Position numbers and translations under genes: made by a program. Positions 40,418-48,818 of a stretch of 64,000 nt of DNA are shown here, one piece after another (within the stretch, counting starts at the first letter, position 1; each line of letters opens with the position of its first letter). Source of the DNA: Amycolatopsis methanolica 239 (lineage in GTDB: Bacteria; Actinomycetota; Actinomycetes; Mycobacteriales; Pseudonocardiaceae). Location of the stretch: assembly GCF_000739085.1 (NCBI RefSeq), contig NZ_CP009110.1:372001-436000 (forward strand), in the 5' to 3' direction. The notes beneath the pieces are model-generated. The model worked only from the letters and a program-made list of their open reading frames with translations. It was not told the origin of the DNA and ran no database searches.

Positions 40418-41308
40418 ATGACCGAAACGATCAACGCCGGTACGGCAGGCACCTGGCAGCTCGGCGACCTCACCGTGAACCGCATGGGCTACGGCGCCAT
40501 GCGCCTGGCCATCTCCGGCGACGGCCGGCTCGACCGCGACCAGGCCATCGCCGTCCTGCGCCGGGCCGTCGAACTGGGCGTCAACCACATCGACACCGCC
40601 GCCTTCTACTTCTCCCCGCTGCGTTCGGCCAACGAGCTGATCAGCACCGCGCTCAACCCCTACCCGGACGACCTGGTGATCACCACCAAGGTCGGGCCGG
40701 GCCGCGCGCTCGACGGCTCGTTCCTGCCGGAGGCGACCCCGGAGCAGCTGCGGCTGCAGGTGGAGGAGAACATCGGGCAGCTCGGCCGGGACCACCTCGA
40801 CGTCGTCAACCTGCGCATCGGCAGCACCCTGGACCGCGGCGCCGGCTCGCTCGCCGACCGGTTCGGCGCGCTCGCCGAACTGCGGCAGGAGGGTCTGATC
40901 CGGCACCTGGGCATCTCCAACGTCGGCCCGGAGCACCTGGCCGAGGCGCAGGCCATCGCGCCGGTGGTGTGCGTGCAGAACCAGTACGGCCTCACCGTCC
41001 GGCGCGAGGACGACGACTTCGTCCGCCTGTGCGCCGACCAGAAGGTGGCGTTCGTCCCGTTCTTCGCCATCGCCAGCGGCGCGGAAGACGAGACCGTCAC
41101 CGCGATCGCGCGGGACCACGGTGTCAGCCCGGCGCAGGTCCGGCTCGCCTGGACGCTCCACCAGGGGCTCAACGTGCTCGCCATCCCGGGCACGGGCAGT
41201 GTCGAGCACCTCGAGGAGAACATCGCGGCGGCGTCGCTGCGGCTGTCCGAAGCGGAACTCGCGCGGCTCGACGGGGTGAATGGTCACGAGCCGGGACGAG
41301 GTGAGTAA
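40418..41308 (+). CDS. Aldo/keto reductase
   Basis: A 296-residue TIM-barrel oxidoreductase. MGYGAMRLAI, NHIDTAAFYFSP (catalytic Asp and Tyr), LVITTKVG (catalytic Lys) and LAIPGTGSVEHLEENIAAASLRL (NADPH-binding end) are present. At the position where most family members have the catalytic His (D-x-x-x-x-H) the sequence reads LDVVNLRIG, so the canonical His is absent; a subset of bacterial aldo/keto reductases shares this. It is divergent from the HTH gene. The substrate is unknown. Confidence 0.83.
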   Translation: MTETINAGTAGTWQLGDLTVNRMGYGAMRLAISGDGRLDRDQAIAVLRRAVELGVNHIDTAAFYFSPLRSANELISTALNPYPDDLVITTKVGPGRALDGSFLPEATPEQLRLQVEENIGQLGRDHLDVVNLRIGSTLDRGAGSLADRFGALAELRQEGLIRHLGISNVGPEHLAEAQAIAPVVCVQNQYGLTVRREDDDFVRLCADQKVAFVPFFAIASGAEDETVTAIARDHGVSPAQVRLAWTLHQGLNVLAIPGTGSVEHLEENIAAASLRLSEAELARLDGVNGHEPGRGE

Positions 41309-41332
41309 ACGCAGGTTGAACCAGTTGCGAAC
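41300..41332 (+). promoter_or_regulatory. Three in-phase 11-bp repeats resembling a PHO box upstream of senX3
   Basis: On the minus strand three adjacent 11-bp units read GTTCGCAACTG (41322-41332), GTTCAACCTGC (41311-41321) and GTTTACTCACC (41300-41310). The 11-bp period and the GTTCA core resemble actinobacterial PhoP/RegX3 direct-repeat boxes. They lie just upstream of the two-component genes and could mediate autoregulation under phosphate starvation. The first unit overlaps the end of the aldo/keto reductase gene. Confidence 0.4.
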
Positions 41333-41415
41333 ACGCGTTGTGAAGGTGTCACAGCCATCACGAGAAGGCAGCCAGGACTAGGCCAAACGGCCACCTCCAT
41401 GCTTACGATTCACCC

Positions 41416-42636
41416 GTGAGTGCACCCGGTGCGGTCCTGCTGGCCGTCGGCTGTCTGCTGGTCGGCCTGATCGCCGGTTTCCTCGTTCCGCGGCTCAACC
41501 GCAGGCGGGCCCAGCGGCGGCCGGTGGGCCCCACCGTGGCGGAACTGCTGCTCAGGCTGGTGCGCTCGTCGAACAACGGGATCCTGGTGCTGAACCGCTT
41601 CGGCGACCTGGTGCTGTTCAACCGCCGCGCCGAGGCGCTCGGACTGGTCCAGGCCAATCGCGCCGACCCGCGTGCGCGGGTCGCGGCCGAGCAGGTCGAG
41701 GAGACCGGCGACCCGATGGAGATCGACCTGTCGCCGCTGGAGGCCCGCGGCCGCCAGCCGGAGGCCGTGGTCGCCGAGATCCGCCCGCTCGGTGAGGGGT
41801 TCACCGTCGTCGAGGCGGTGGACCACTCCGAGGCCGCCCGGCTGGAGGCCGTCCGGCGGGACTTCGTCGCGAACGTCAGCCACGAGCTGAAGACCCCGGT
41901 CGGCGCGATCGCGCTGCTCGCCGAGGCGGTGCTGGACGCGGCGGACGACGTCGAGGAGGTGCGCCGCTTCGGCGGCAAGATCCTGCACGAGTCGACCCGG
42001 CTGGGCACGCTCGTCAGCGAGCTCATCGCGCTGTCCCGGCTGCAGGGCGCCGAGCGGCTGCCCGACCTGAACGTGGTCGAGGTGGACGCCGTCGTGCGGG
42101 AGGCGCTCGGCCGCACCCGCCTGTCCGCGGAGTCCCGCGAAATCGAGATCACCACCGACGAGCCGAGCGGCCTGCTCGTCGAGGGCGACCGGACGCTGCT
42201 GGTCACGGCGTTGTCGAATCTGCTCGACAACGCGGTGAACTACTCGCCGCAGGGCAGCCCGGTGTCGATCAGCAGGCGCCTGTCCGGCGGCATGGTCGAG
42301 ATCGCGGTCACCGACCGCGGCATCGGCATCGCCGAGGAGGACCAGCAGCGCGTCTTCGAACGCTTCTACCGCGCGGACAAGGCGCGCTCGCGCGCCACCG
42401 GTGGCACCGGCCTCGGGCTGGCCATCGTCAAGCACGTCGCCGCCAACCACGGCGGCGAGGTCAAGCTATGGAGCATGCCGGGCACGGGATCGACGTTCAC
42501 GCTGCGGATCCCGATGCACCAGTCCGGGCGCAACGGGGACGGAACCCCCGCGGCCCCGGACGGACAGACCCCCGCGCAGCTGTCGCGGCTCGTCGTGACC
42601 GCGGCCAAGGACGGCCGGAACCAGGGAGGAAAGTAG
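41416..42636 (+). CDS. senX3: Sensor histidine kinase of the phosphate-responsive system
   Basis: A 406-residue kinase. One N-terminal membrane helix (residues 6-24) is followed by a PAS-like region (SSNNGILVLNRFGDLVLFNRRAEAL), the H-box FVANVSHELKTPVGAI with phospho-acceptor His156, and the HATPase domain with NLLDNAVNYS (N box), VTDRGIGI (G1) and GGTGLGLAIV (G2). It pairs with the next gene. A TACGAT -10 box (41404-41409) ends six bases before GTG 41416. It is orthologous by position and sequence to M. tuberculosis SenX3. Confidence 0.92.
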   Translation: MSAPGAVLLAVGCLLVGLIAGFLVPRLNRRRAQRRPVGPTVAELLLRLVRSSNNGILVLNRFGDLVLFNRRAEALGLVQANRADPRARVAAEQVEETGDPMEIDLSPLEARGRQPEAVVAEIRPLGEGFTVVEAVDHSEAARLEAVRRDFVANVSHELKTPVGAIALLAEAVLDAADDVEEVRRFGGKILHESTRLGTLVSELIALSRLQGAERLPDLNVVEVDAVVREALGRTRLSAESREIEITTDEPSGLLVEGDRTLLVTALSNLLDNAVNYSPQGSPVSISRRLSGGMVEIAVTDRGIGIAEEDQQRVFERFYRADKARSRATGGTGLGLAIVKHVAANHGGEVKLWSMPGTGSTFTLRIPMHQSGRNGDGTPAAPDGQTPAQLSRLVVTAAKDGRNQGGK

Positions 42637-43325
42637 TGACGAGAGTGCTCATCGTCGAGGACGAGGAGTCCTTCGCCGACCCGTTGGCCTTCCTGCTGCG
42701 CAAGGAGGGGTTCACGGCCGCGGTCGCCACCAACGGCCAGCAGGCCCTGGACGAGTTCGACCGCAACGGCGCCGACATCGTCCTGCTCGACCTGATGCTG
42801 CCCGGCATGAGCGGCACCGACGTGTGCAAGCAGCTGCGGCAGCGCTCGGCGGTCCCGGTGATCATGGTGACCGCCCGGGACAGCGAGATCGACAAGGTCG
42901 TGGGCCTGGAGCTGGGCGCCGACGACTACGTGACCAAGCCGTACTCGGCGCGCGAGCTCATCGCCCGCATCCGCGCGGTGCTCCGCCGCGGCGGCGAGAC
43001 CGGCGGGGACGGCGAGCTGGCGCCGCTGGTGCTCGCGGCCGGCCCGGTGCGGATGGACGTGGAACGGCACGTGGTCACCGTCGACGGCGGCGAGGTGTCG
43101 CTGCCGCTCAAGGAGTTCGACCTGCTCGAATACCTGCTGCGCAACGTCGGCCGGGTGCTCACGCGCGGTCAGCTGATCGACCGGGTGTGGGGCGCGGACT
43201 ACGTCGGCGACACCAAGACGCTGGACGTCCACGTCAAGCGCCTGCGGTCGAAGATCGAACCGGACCCGGGCTCGCCGCGGCATCTGGTCACCGTCCGCGG
43301 GCTCGGGTACAAGTTCGAGTCCTGA
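42636..43325 (+). CDS. regX3: OmpR-type response regulator of the phosphate-responsive system
   Basis: A 229-residue response regulator. The receiver domain has VEDEES and the phospho-acceptor Asp52 in LLDLMLPG, with the switch Lys in YVTKPYS. The C-terminal winged helix contains LPLKEFDLLEYLLRNVGRVLTRGQLIDRVWG and TKTLDVHVKRLRSKIEPDPGSPRHLVTVRGLGYKF. GTG 42636 overlaps the senX3 stop by one base after GGAGGAAAG. It is expected to activate phosphate-acquisition genes. Confidence 0.95.
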   Translation: MTRVLIVEDEESFADPLAFLLRKEGFTAAVATNGQQALDEFDRNGADIVLLDLMLPGMSGTDVCKQLRQRSAVPVIMVTARDSEIDKVVGLELGADDYVTKPYSARELIARIRAVLRRGGETGGDGELAPLVLAAGPVRMDVERHVVTVDGGEVSLPLKEFDLLEYLLRNVGRVLTRGQLIDRVWGADYVGDTKTLDVHVKRLRSKIEPDPGSPRHLVTVRGLGYKFES

Positions 43326-43392
43326 GCAAGCAGAGGTGGCCTATCCGGCACTTTGCGGCCGCACACGGTGGGGACCGGTACCGTAGGGCTTT

Positions 43393-44400
43393 GTGCGCCT
43401 AGGGGTCCTCGACGTCGGTTCCAACACCGTCCACCTGCTCGTGGTGGACGCGCACCGTGGCGCGCACCCGACGCCGATGCACTCCGAGAAGACCGTGCTG
43501 CGGCTGGCCGAGCAGATCACCAAGAACAACCACCTGTCCAAGCAGGGCGCGCAGGCGCTGGTCGAGGCCATCGAGAACGCGAAGGCCGCCGCGGCGAGGC
43601 TCGGGTGCGAGGAGCTGATGGCGTTCGCCACGTCGGCGGTGCGCGAGGCGGACAACAGCTCCGACGTGCTGCGGAAGGTCGCGGACGAGACCGGTGTCGA
43701 GCTGACCGTCCTGTCCGGTGTTGACGAAGCGCGGTTGACTTTCCTCGCGGTGCGCCGGTGGTTCGGCTGGTCGGCCGGTCAGTTGCTGGTGCTCGACATC
43801 GGGGGCGGTTCGCTGGAAGTCGCGATGGGGATCGACGAGGAGCCGGCGCTCGCGGAGTCGCTGCCGCTCGGCGCGGGCCGCATCACCCGCACCCGGTTCG
43901 CCCACGACCCGCCGACCCGGTCCGAGCTGGTCTCGACGTCGGCGTGGCTGGAGGACCAGCTGGCGCCGCTGGCGAAACGGGTCGCCAAACTCGGTGTGCC
44001 GGACCGCGTGGTGGCCACCTCGAAGACCTTCCGGTCCCTGGCCAGGCTGACCGGGGCGGCTCCCTCGGCAGCCGGTCCGCGGGTACGCCGTACCCTGTCC
44101 CAGACCGCACTGCGGCAGCTCATCGCGTTCATCTCCCGGATGGAGGCGGCTGACATCGCCGAGCTGGAAGGGGTCAGCGCGAGCCGCGCGCACCAGCTCG
44201 CCGGTGGGGCTCTGGTGGCGCAGGCCGCGATGCGGGCGCTGTCGCTGGAAGAACTGGAGATCTGTCCCTGGGCGCTGCGAGAGGGCGTCATCCTGCGGCG
44301 ACTTGATCACTCCAACGGTGACGAGGCGACTGTTCGCCGCGGCAGAACCACCGGTGACAGCAACCGGCTGGACCTCGGTGAGCTCGATCAGGCACGGTGA
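43393..44400 (+). CDS. Ppx/GppA-family exopolyphosphatase-like protein (Rv0496-like)
   Basis: A 335-residue ASKHA-fold protein: GVLDVGSNTVHLLVVD (phosphate 1 loop), ELMAFATSAVREADNS, LVLDIGGGSLEVAM (phosphate 2 loop) and GAGRITRTRF. M. tuberculosis Rv0496 (Ppx1) hydrolyses short-chain polyphosphate, linking this gene to the adjacent phosphate sensor. A TACCGT -10-like box (43379-43384) lies eight bases before GTG 43393. It is shorter than two-domain Ppx/GppA enzymes. Confidence 0.87.
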   Translation: MRLGVLDVGSNTVHLLVVDAHRGAHPTPMHSEKTVLRLAEQITKNNHLSKQGAQALVEAIENAKAAAARLGCEELMAFATSAVREADNSSDVLRKVADETGVELTVLSGVDEARLTFLAVRRWFGWSAGQLLVLDIGGGSLEVAMGIDEEPALAESLPLGAGRITRTRFAHDPPTRSELVSTSAWLEDQLAPLAKRVAKLGVPDRVVATSKTFRSLARLTGAAPSAAGPRVRRTLSQTALRQLIAFISRMEAADIAELEGVSASRAHQLAGGALVAQAAMRALSLEELEICPWALREGVILRRLDHSNGDEATVRRGRTTGDSNRLDLGELDQAR

Positions 44401-44488
44401 AAGGCGGAAGGATGCGTAAGGCGGTGGTGGGCGTGTGCAGTACACGAGCCCGCGTCTTGTGGCCCTACGCGCTGTTTGGGATGACACG

Positions 44489-46165
44489 ATGAGCCGAGAG
44501 AGCCGAGAAGACCGCTCGCAGAAGACCGTCGCCGAGTTGCTCGCCCTGCACGGCGGCAACATCGAGGGCAGGCGGCGCCGCCGGCGCGCGGCCGACGACG
44601 ACGCGCCGGAGGAGAACGAGGGCCCGCGCCGCGCCCAGGACCCGACGGAGACCGGCCCGCAGGCGATCATCGACCGGGTCCGCGCCGACGGTGCGGGACC
44701 CAACGGCGCGCCGCCCGGGCGCAACGGCGGCCGTCGTGCCATGCCCGACTCGCCCGGCCGCCAGGACTCGGGTGGGTTCCGCCGCCCCGAACAGGGCCCG
44801 CCGCCGGGACCGCCCGCTCCGCCCGGACAGCAGGTTCCGCCGGGTCACGCCGGCCCTCCCGGGCCGCCTGGACAGCAGAGTTCGGCGGCGATGCCGCGAC
44901 CGGTCCTGCCGGACAACCCCGGGCAGCCCGTGCCGCCCGGACAACAGAGCTCCGCGGCCCTGCCGCGGCCGGTGACGCCCGAGCCGCCCGTTGCCCCCGG
45001 TCAGCCAGTTCCTCCCGGTCAGCAGAGCTCGGCTGCCCTGCCGCGGCCGGTCACCCCGGAGCCGCCCGGCCCGGGCGCCCCGCCGCGCCGCGGTCAGCAG
45101 GACTCGGGCGGGTTCGCGCGCCCGAAAACCGGCGCGCTGCCGCCACCGCCGCAGGACTCGATGCCGCTGCGGCGCCCGCACCCGCAGGACTCCGGTTTCG
45201 TGCGCCGTCCGCCCCAGGAGTCGGGGGCGCTGCCGCTGCCCCCGCAGGAGTCCGGCGCGCTGCCCGTGCCGCCGGCGGAGGCCGTGCCGCCGCTGCGCCG
45301 CCGCCCGCCGGGCGAGGAGACCAGCACCGGGCTGGCCGCCCGCCTGGACGGTCTCGACGCCCCGGTCGACCCGGACGCGCCGCCTGCCGGGGGCCGGGCC
45401 ACCGGCACGTTCCCGCCGCCGCGTCGTCCGCGTCGCGCGCCGGCTCGCGCCACCCCGCCGCCGGACCCGAGCACCGAGCAGTTCGAGCCGGTCGGCGAGG
45501 TCAAGCCGGCCGAGGAACCCGCTCCGGACGCGCCGCCCGCCGGGCTGTCCGCGCCGCCGGCGGGGTTGCAGCGCTGGCGCCGTGGCCGCGAAGAGACCCC
45601 GGCGGAGGAGGAGACCGAGGTCGGTCTGATGCCGCCGGTGCGGGACGCGCCGGACGCCGACGAGCCCACCGGGTTCCACGCGCCGCCGCATCTGCCCGGC
45701 CGTCCGCCCCAGGACGACCCCGGCGAGGCGCTCGAGGCCACCGGATTCCACGACCCGTTCGCCGACGATGACGACGACGTCAACGAGTTCGGCGACTTCG
45801 GCCCCGCCGAGGAGGCCGCCGAGCAGCCCTACGACTACGACGACGAGCCCGCGGCGGACGCCGACGAGCCGGCCCGCGCGAAGAAGCGGGAGGCGGAGCC
45901 GTCGCCTGCCAAGCAGTGGCTGTCGATGGCCGGCCAGCTGGCCGGTGGCGTGGTCGGTGGCGCGGCCGTGTGGCTGGGCTTCAACTGGCTGTGGGGCCAG
46001 ATCCCGGCCGCCGCGCTGATCGCCGCGCTGGTCGTGATCGTCGGACTGGTGTGGATCGTGCGGCGCATCCGCCGCGCGGACGACATCCAGACCACGGTGC
46101 TCGCGGTGCTGGTCGGTCTCGTGGTGACCGTCTCGCCCGCGGCGTTGTTGCTCTTGTCGAGGTAG
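44489..46165 (+). CDS. Proline-rich membrane protein (Rv0497-like, expanded)
   Basis: A 558-residue protein from ATG 44489. A short conserved N-terminus (RSQKTVAELLALHGGNIEGRRRRRR) is followed by some 430 residues of Pro/Gly/Gln-rich low complexity with repeated PPGQQSSAALPRPV units and PQ-E/D-SG words. An acidic stretch and three helices finish the protein (GGAAVWLGFNWLW, AALIAALVVIVGLVWIV and TVLAVLVGLVVTVSPAALLLL). The N-terminal HGG segment and C-terminal helices match the mycobacterial protein of about 310 residues; the middle is enlarged here. Function is unknown; an envelope scaffold is plausible. Confidence 0.78.
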   Translation: MSRESREDRSQKTVAELLALHGGNIEGRRRRRRAADDDAPEENEGPRRAQDPTETGPQAIIDRVRADGAGPNGAPPGRNGGRRAMPDSPGRQDSGGFRRPEQGPPPGPPAPPGQQVPPGHAGPPGPPGQQSSAAMPRPVLPDNPGQPVPPGQQSSAALPRPVTPEPPVAPGQPVPPGQQSSAALPRPVTPEPPGPGAPPRRGQQDSGGFARPKTGALPPPPQDSMPLRRPHPQDSGFVRRPPQESGALPLPPQESGALPVPPAEAVPPLRRRPPGEETSTGLAARLDGLDAPVDPDAPPAGGRATGTFPPPRRPRRAPARATPPPDPSTEQFEPVGEVKPAEEPAPDAPPAGLSAPPAGLQRWRRGREETPAEEETEVGLMPPVRDAPDADEPTGFHAPPHLPGRPPQDDPGEALEATGFHDPFADDDDDVNEFGDFGPAEEAAEQPYDYDDEPAADADEPARAKKREAEPSPAKQWLSMAGQLAGGVVGGAAVWLGFNWLWGQIPAAALIAALVVIVGLVWIVRRIRRADDIQTTVLAVLVGLVVTVSPAALLLLSR

Positions 46166-46172
46166 CGCGAAC

Positions 46173-46964
46173 GTGCCGGTACCGGTCGGGATGTCCACCG
46201 CGTCGGTCTGGCCGTTGCGGGCCGGCGCCGGTTTCGAGCTGGCCCAGCGGCTGGGTTACGACGGGGTCGAGGTGATGGTCTGGGTCGACCCGCTCAGCCA
46301 GGACGTCGGGGCGTTGCGGCGGTTGTCGCGGCAGACCGGGGTGCCGGTGCTGTCCGTGCACTCGCCGTCGCTGCTCATCACGCAGCGAGTCTGGTCGCCG
46401 GACCCGGCGGTCCGGCTGCGGCGCAGCGTCGAGGCGGCCATCGAGCTGGACGCGCGCACCGTCGTCGTGCACCCGCCGTTCCGGTGGCAGCGCCGCTACG
46501 GCGACATGTTCGCCGACCTGGTGGCCGAGCTGGAGGACGAGACCGGGGTCGAGATCGCGATCGAGAACATGTTCAAGGTCCGGCCGCCGGGTGGCCGCCG
46601 GGACGCCAGGGTGTCCGCGTTCCGGCCGTCGATCGACCCCACGGAAGTCGGGTACCGCCACTACACGCTCGACCTGTCGCACAGCGCCGCGGCGGGCATG
46701 GACGCGATGGAGCTCGCCGAGCGGATGGGCCGTGGCCTGACGCACGTGCACCTCGCGGACGGGACGGGTGTCCCGAAGGACGAGCACCTCGTCCCGGGCC
46801 GTGGGAACCAGCCGTGCGCGGAGCTGCTGGAGAAGCTGGTCGCGGCGTCGTTCACCGGTCAGGTGGTTCTGGAGGTCAACACGCGGCGCGCGGTGAGCGC
46901 CGCGGACCGCGCCCGCGATCTTGCCGAGGCCCTGCTGTTCGCGCGCTTCCACCTGGGCCAGTGA
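46173..46964 (+). CDS. Sugar phosphate isomerase/epimerase-like TIM-barrel protein (Rv0498-like)
   Basis: A 263-residue AP-endonuclease-2-like barrel: FELAQRLGYDGVEVMVWVDPLSQD, VPVLSVHSPSLL, ARTVVVHPPFRWQ, VEIAIENMF (metal-binding Glu), YTLDLSHSAA (Asp-x-x-His) and GQVVLEVNTR (terminal Glu). These are the divalent-metal ligands of the xylose-isomerase-like family. The substrate is unknown. The gap after the proline-rich gene is 7 bp, indicating an operon. Confidence 0.85.
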   Translation: MPVPVGMSTASVWPLRAGAGFELAQRLGYDGVEVMVWVDPLSQDVGALRRLSRQTGVPVLSVHSPSLLITQRVWSPDPAVRLRRSVEAAIELDARTVVVHPPFRWQRRYGDMFADLVAELEDETGVEIAIENMFKVRPPGGRRDARVSAFRPSIDPTEVGYRHYTLDLSHSAAAGMDAMELAERMGRGLTHVHLADGTGVPKDEHLVPGRGNQPCAELLEKLVAASFTGQVVLEVNTRRAVSAADRARDLAEALLFARFHLGQ

Positions 46965-47047
46965 GGCATATTACAAGATCAACTTCTCGGGTTGGGGGGC
47001 GGCGCAGATCATGGGCTTCCGATAGATGAACACGTAAAGTTTCCGCT

Positions 47048-47974
47048 GTGAACCCGCTGCGCTCGCTGATCCTCGCCGCTGCCGGAAGCGAGGTGGTCCG
47101 CCACCTCGTGGCGACAACCCCGGGAACCTCGGGAGTGGTCGAGCGGTTCGTCGCCGGGAACACCATCGCGGACGCCGTGACGCGCGTGGCCCGGCTGGTG
47201 GACGACGGCCTGTGGGTGACGCTGGACCACCTCGGCGAGGACGTCACCGAAACCGGGCAGGCGGAGCGGACGGTCCAGACCTACCTCGCGCTGCTGGACC
47301 GGCTCTACGCCGAGGGGCTGGCCGCGCGGGTCGAGGTGGGCGTCAAGCTGTCCGCGCTGGGCCTTCGGCTGGACGAGCGGCTCGCGCTGGACAACGCGTA
47401 CCGGGTGTGCGCGGCGGCCGAGCAGTGCGGCACCACCGTCACGCTCGACATGGAGGACCACACCACGACGGACGCGACGCTGCGCGTGCTGGCCGAGCTG
47501 CGCCGCACCTGGCCGTGGGTGGGCGGCGTGCTGCAGGCGTACCTGCGCCGCACCGAGGACGACGTGCGCGCGCTGGCGGTGGCGGACTCGCGGATCCGGT
47601 TGTGCAAGGGGGCCTACGCCGAGCCGGAGGAGGTGGCGTTCACGCGGGCGCACGAGGTCGACCTCGGTTATGTCCGCTGTGCGAACTCGCTGCTGGCCGG
47701 TGACGGTTACCCCATGTTCGCCACGCACGACCCACGGTTGATCGCCATCCTGGCCGAGCGTGCCCGCTGGTACGGCCGCAAGCAGGGCAGCTACGAGTAC
47801 CAGATGCTGTACGGGGTCCGCCCCGACGAGCAGCGGCGCCTCGCGGGCGAGGGGGAAACGGTGCGCGTCTACGTCCCGTTCGGGGAGCACTGGTACCCCT
47901 ACCTGATGCGGCGGCTCGCCGAGCGCCCCGCGAACCTGATGTTCTTCCTGCGCGCGCTGGTAAGCCGTTCGTGA
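47048..47974 (+). CDS. Proline dehydrogenase
   Basis: A 308-residue FAD enzyme oxidising proline to pyrroline-5-carboxylate. The (beta-alpha)8 barrel motifs are VEVGVKLSALGL, TVTLDMEDHTTTDATL, LQAYLRRTEDDV, RLCKGAYAEPEEVAF, MFATHDPRLI, YEYQMLYGVRPDEQRR and VRVYVPFGEHWYPYLMRRLAERP. Stand-alone actinobacterial PRODH has this length. A TAAAGT -10 box (47035-47040) lies seven bases before GTG 47048 (leaderless). No P5C dehydrogenase is adjacent; the P5C reductase gene proC lies two genes downstream. Confidence 0.93.
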   Translation: MNPLRSLILAAAGSEVVRHLVATTPGTSGVVERFVAGNTIADAVTRVARLVDDGLWVTLDHLGEDVTETGQAERTVQTYLALLDRLYAEGLAARVEVGVKLSALGLRLDERLALDNAYRVCAAAEQCGTTVTLDMEDHTTTDATLRVLAELRRTWPWVGGVLQAYLRRTEDDVRALAVADSRIRLCKGAYAEPEEVAFTRAHEVDLGYVRCANSLLAGDGYPMFATHDPRLIAILAERARWYGRKQGSYEYQMLYGVRPDEQRRLAGEGETVRVYVPFGEHWYPYLMRRLAERPANLMFFLRALVSRS

Positions 47975-48795
47975 GCGCGGCAGAGGTTCCGGACCCCGCG
48001 TCCTTCGAGGCCGCGTGCGCGGTCCGGTCGCTGGGCGACGGCACGCTGACAGCCGACCTGCGACACGAATGGTCCATCGGCACCCACCCGCACGGGGGGT
48101 TCCTGATCGCGTTGATGGCCCGCGCGGCGCTGGCCGTGCTGTCCGAACGGGGCGAGCCCTCGACCGATCCGCTGGCCGTGAGCGCCGAGTTCCTCCGGCC
48201 GCCCGCGATCGGCCCGGCGCTGCTGCGGACCGACATCCGCAAGGTCGGCCGCCGGGCGACAGTCGTCGCGGTGCGGCTGGAGCAGCGGGGACGCAGCTGC
48301 GTCGAAGCGACGGTCACCACCGGGCGGCTGCCGGTGCGGCGGGCGGACTGGGCGGACCTGCCGCAGATGCCGGTCGAACCGCCGCCGCGGGCGATCCACC
48401 TGGCCGGGGAGACGTCGGAGGGCGTGTTCAACCTGGCGAAGGGCTGCGACGTGCGGATCGACCCGGCGACCGCCGGGTACCTGGCAGGCCGCAGCGGTGA
48501 CCCGCGGCTGCGGCTGTGGGTGAAGCCGCGCTACTCGGTCCCGGACACGTACTTCGCGCTGCTCGCGGGCGACATCAACCCGCCGGTCGTGTTCAACCTC
48601 GGGCGGATGGGGTGGGCGCCGACGGCCCAGCTGACGGCGCTCGTGCGCGCCCGGCCCGCGCCGGGGTGGCTCCGCGTGCAGGTCGACTGCCGCACGGTGC
48701 AGGAGGCGTGGTTCGACTCGGACGCCACGGTGATCGACTCGGCCGGGCGGCTGGTCTGCCAGGCGCGGCAACTGGCCCTGGCACCGGCCCCCTGA
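47971..48795 (+). CDS. Thioesterase-family (TesB-like, double hotdog) protein
   Basis: A 274-residue protein with two hotdog halves. WSIGTHPHGGFLIALMARAAL and PLAVSAEFLRPPAIGPALLRTDIRKVGRRATVVAVRLEQ are the first; WFDSDATVIDSAGRLVCQARQLAL ends the second and is typical of acyl-CoA thioesterase/acyl-ACP binding folds. It probably hydrolyses an acyl-CoA. The GTG overlaps the proline dehydrogenase stop by 4 bp. Confidence 0.78.
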   Translation: MSAAEVPDPASFEAACAVRSLGDGTLTADLRHEWSIGTHPHGGFLIALMARAALAVLSERGEPSTDPLAVSAEFLRPPAIGPALLRTDIRKVGRRATVVAVRLEQRGRSCVEATVTTGRLPVRRADWADLPQMPVEPPPRAIHLAGETSEGVFNLAKGCDVRIDPATAGYLAGRSGDPRLRLWVKPRYSVPDTYFALLAGDINPPVVFNLGRMGWAPTAQLTALVRARPAPGWLRVQVDCRTVQEAWFDSDATVIDSAGRLVCQARQLALAPAP

Positions 48796-48818
48796 GCGGG
48801 CTTTGGCACGCTGGTGCC

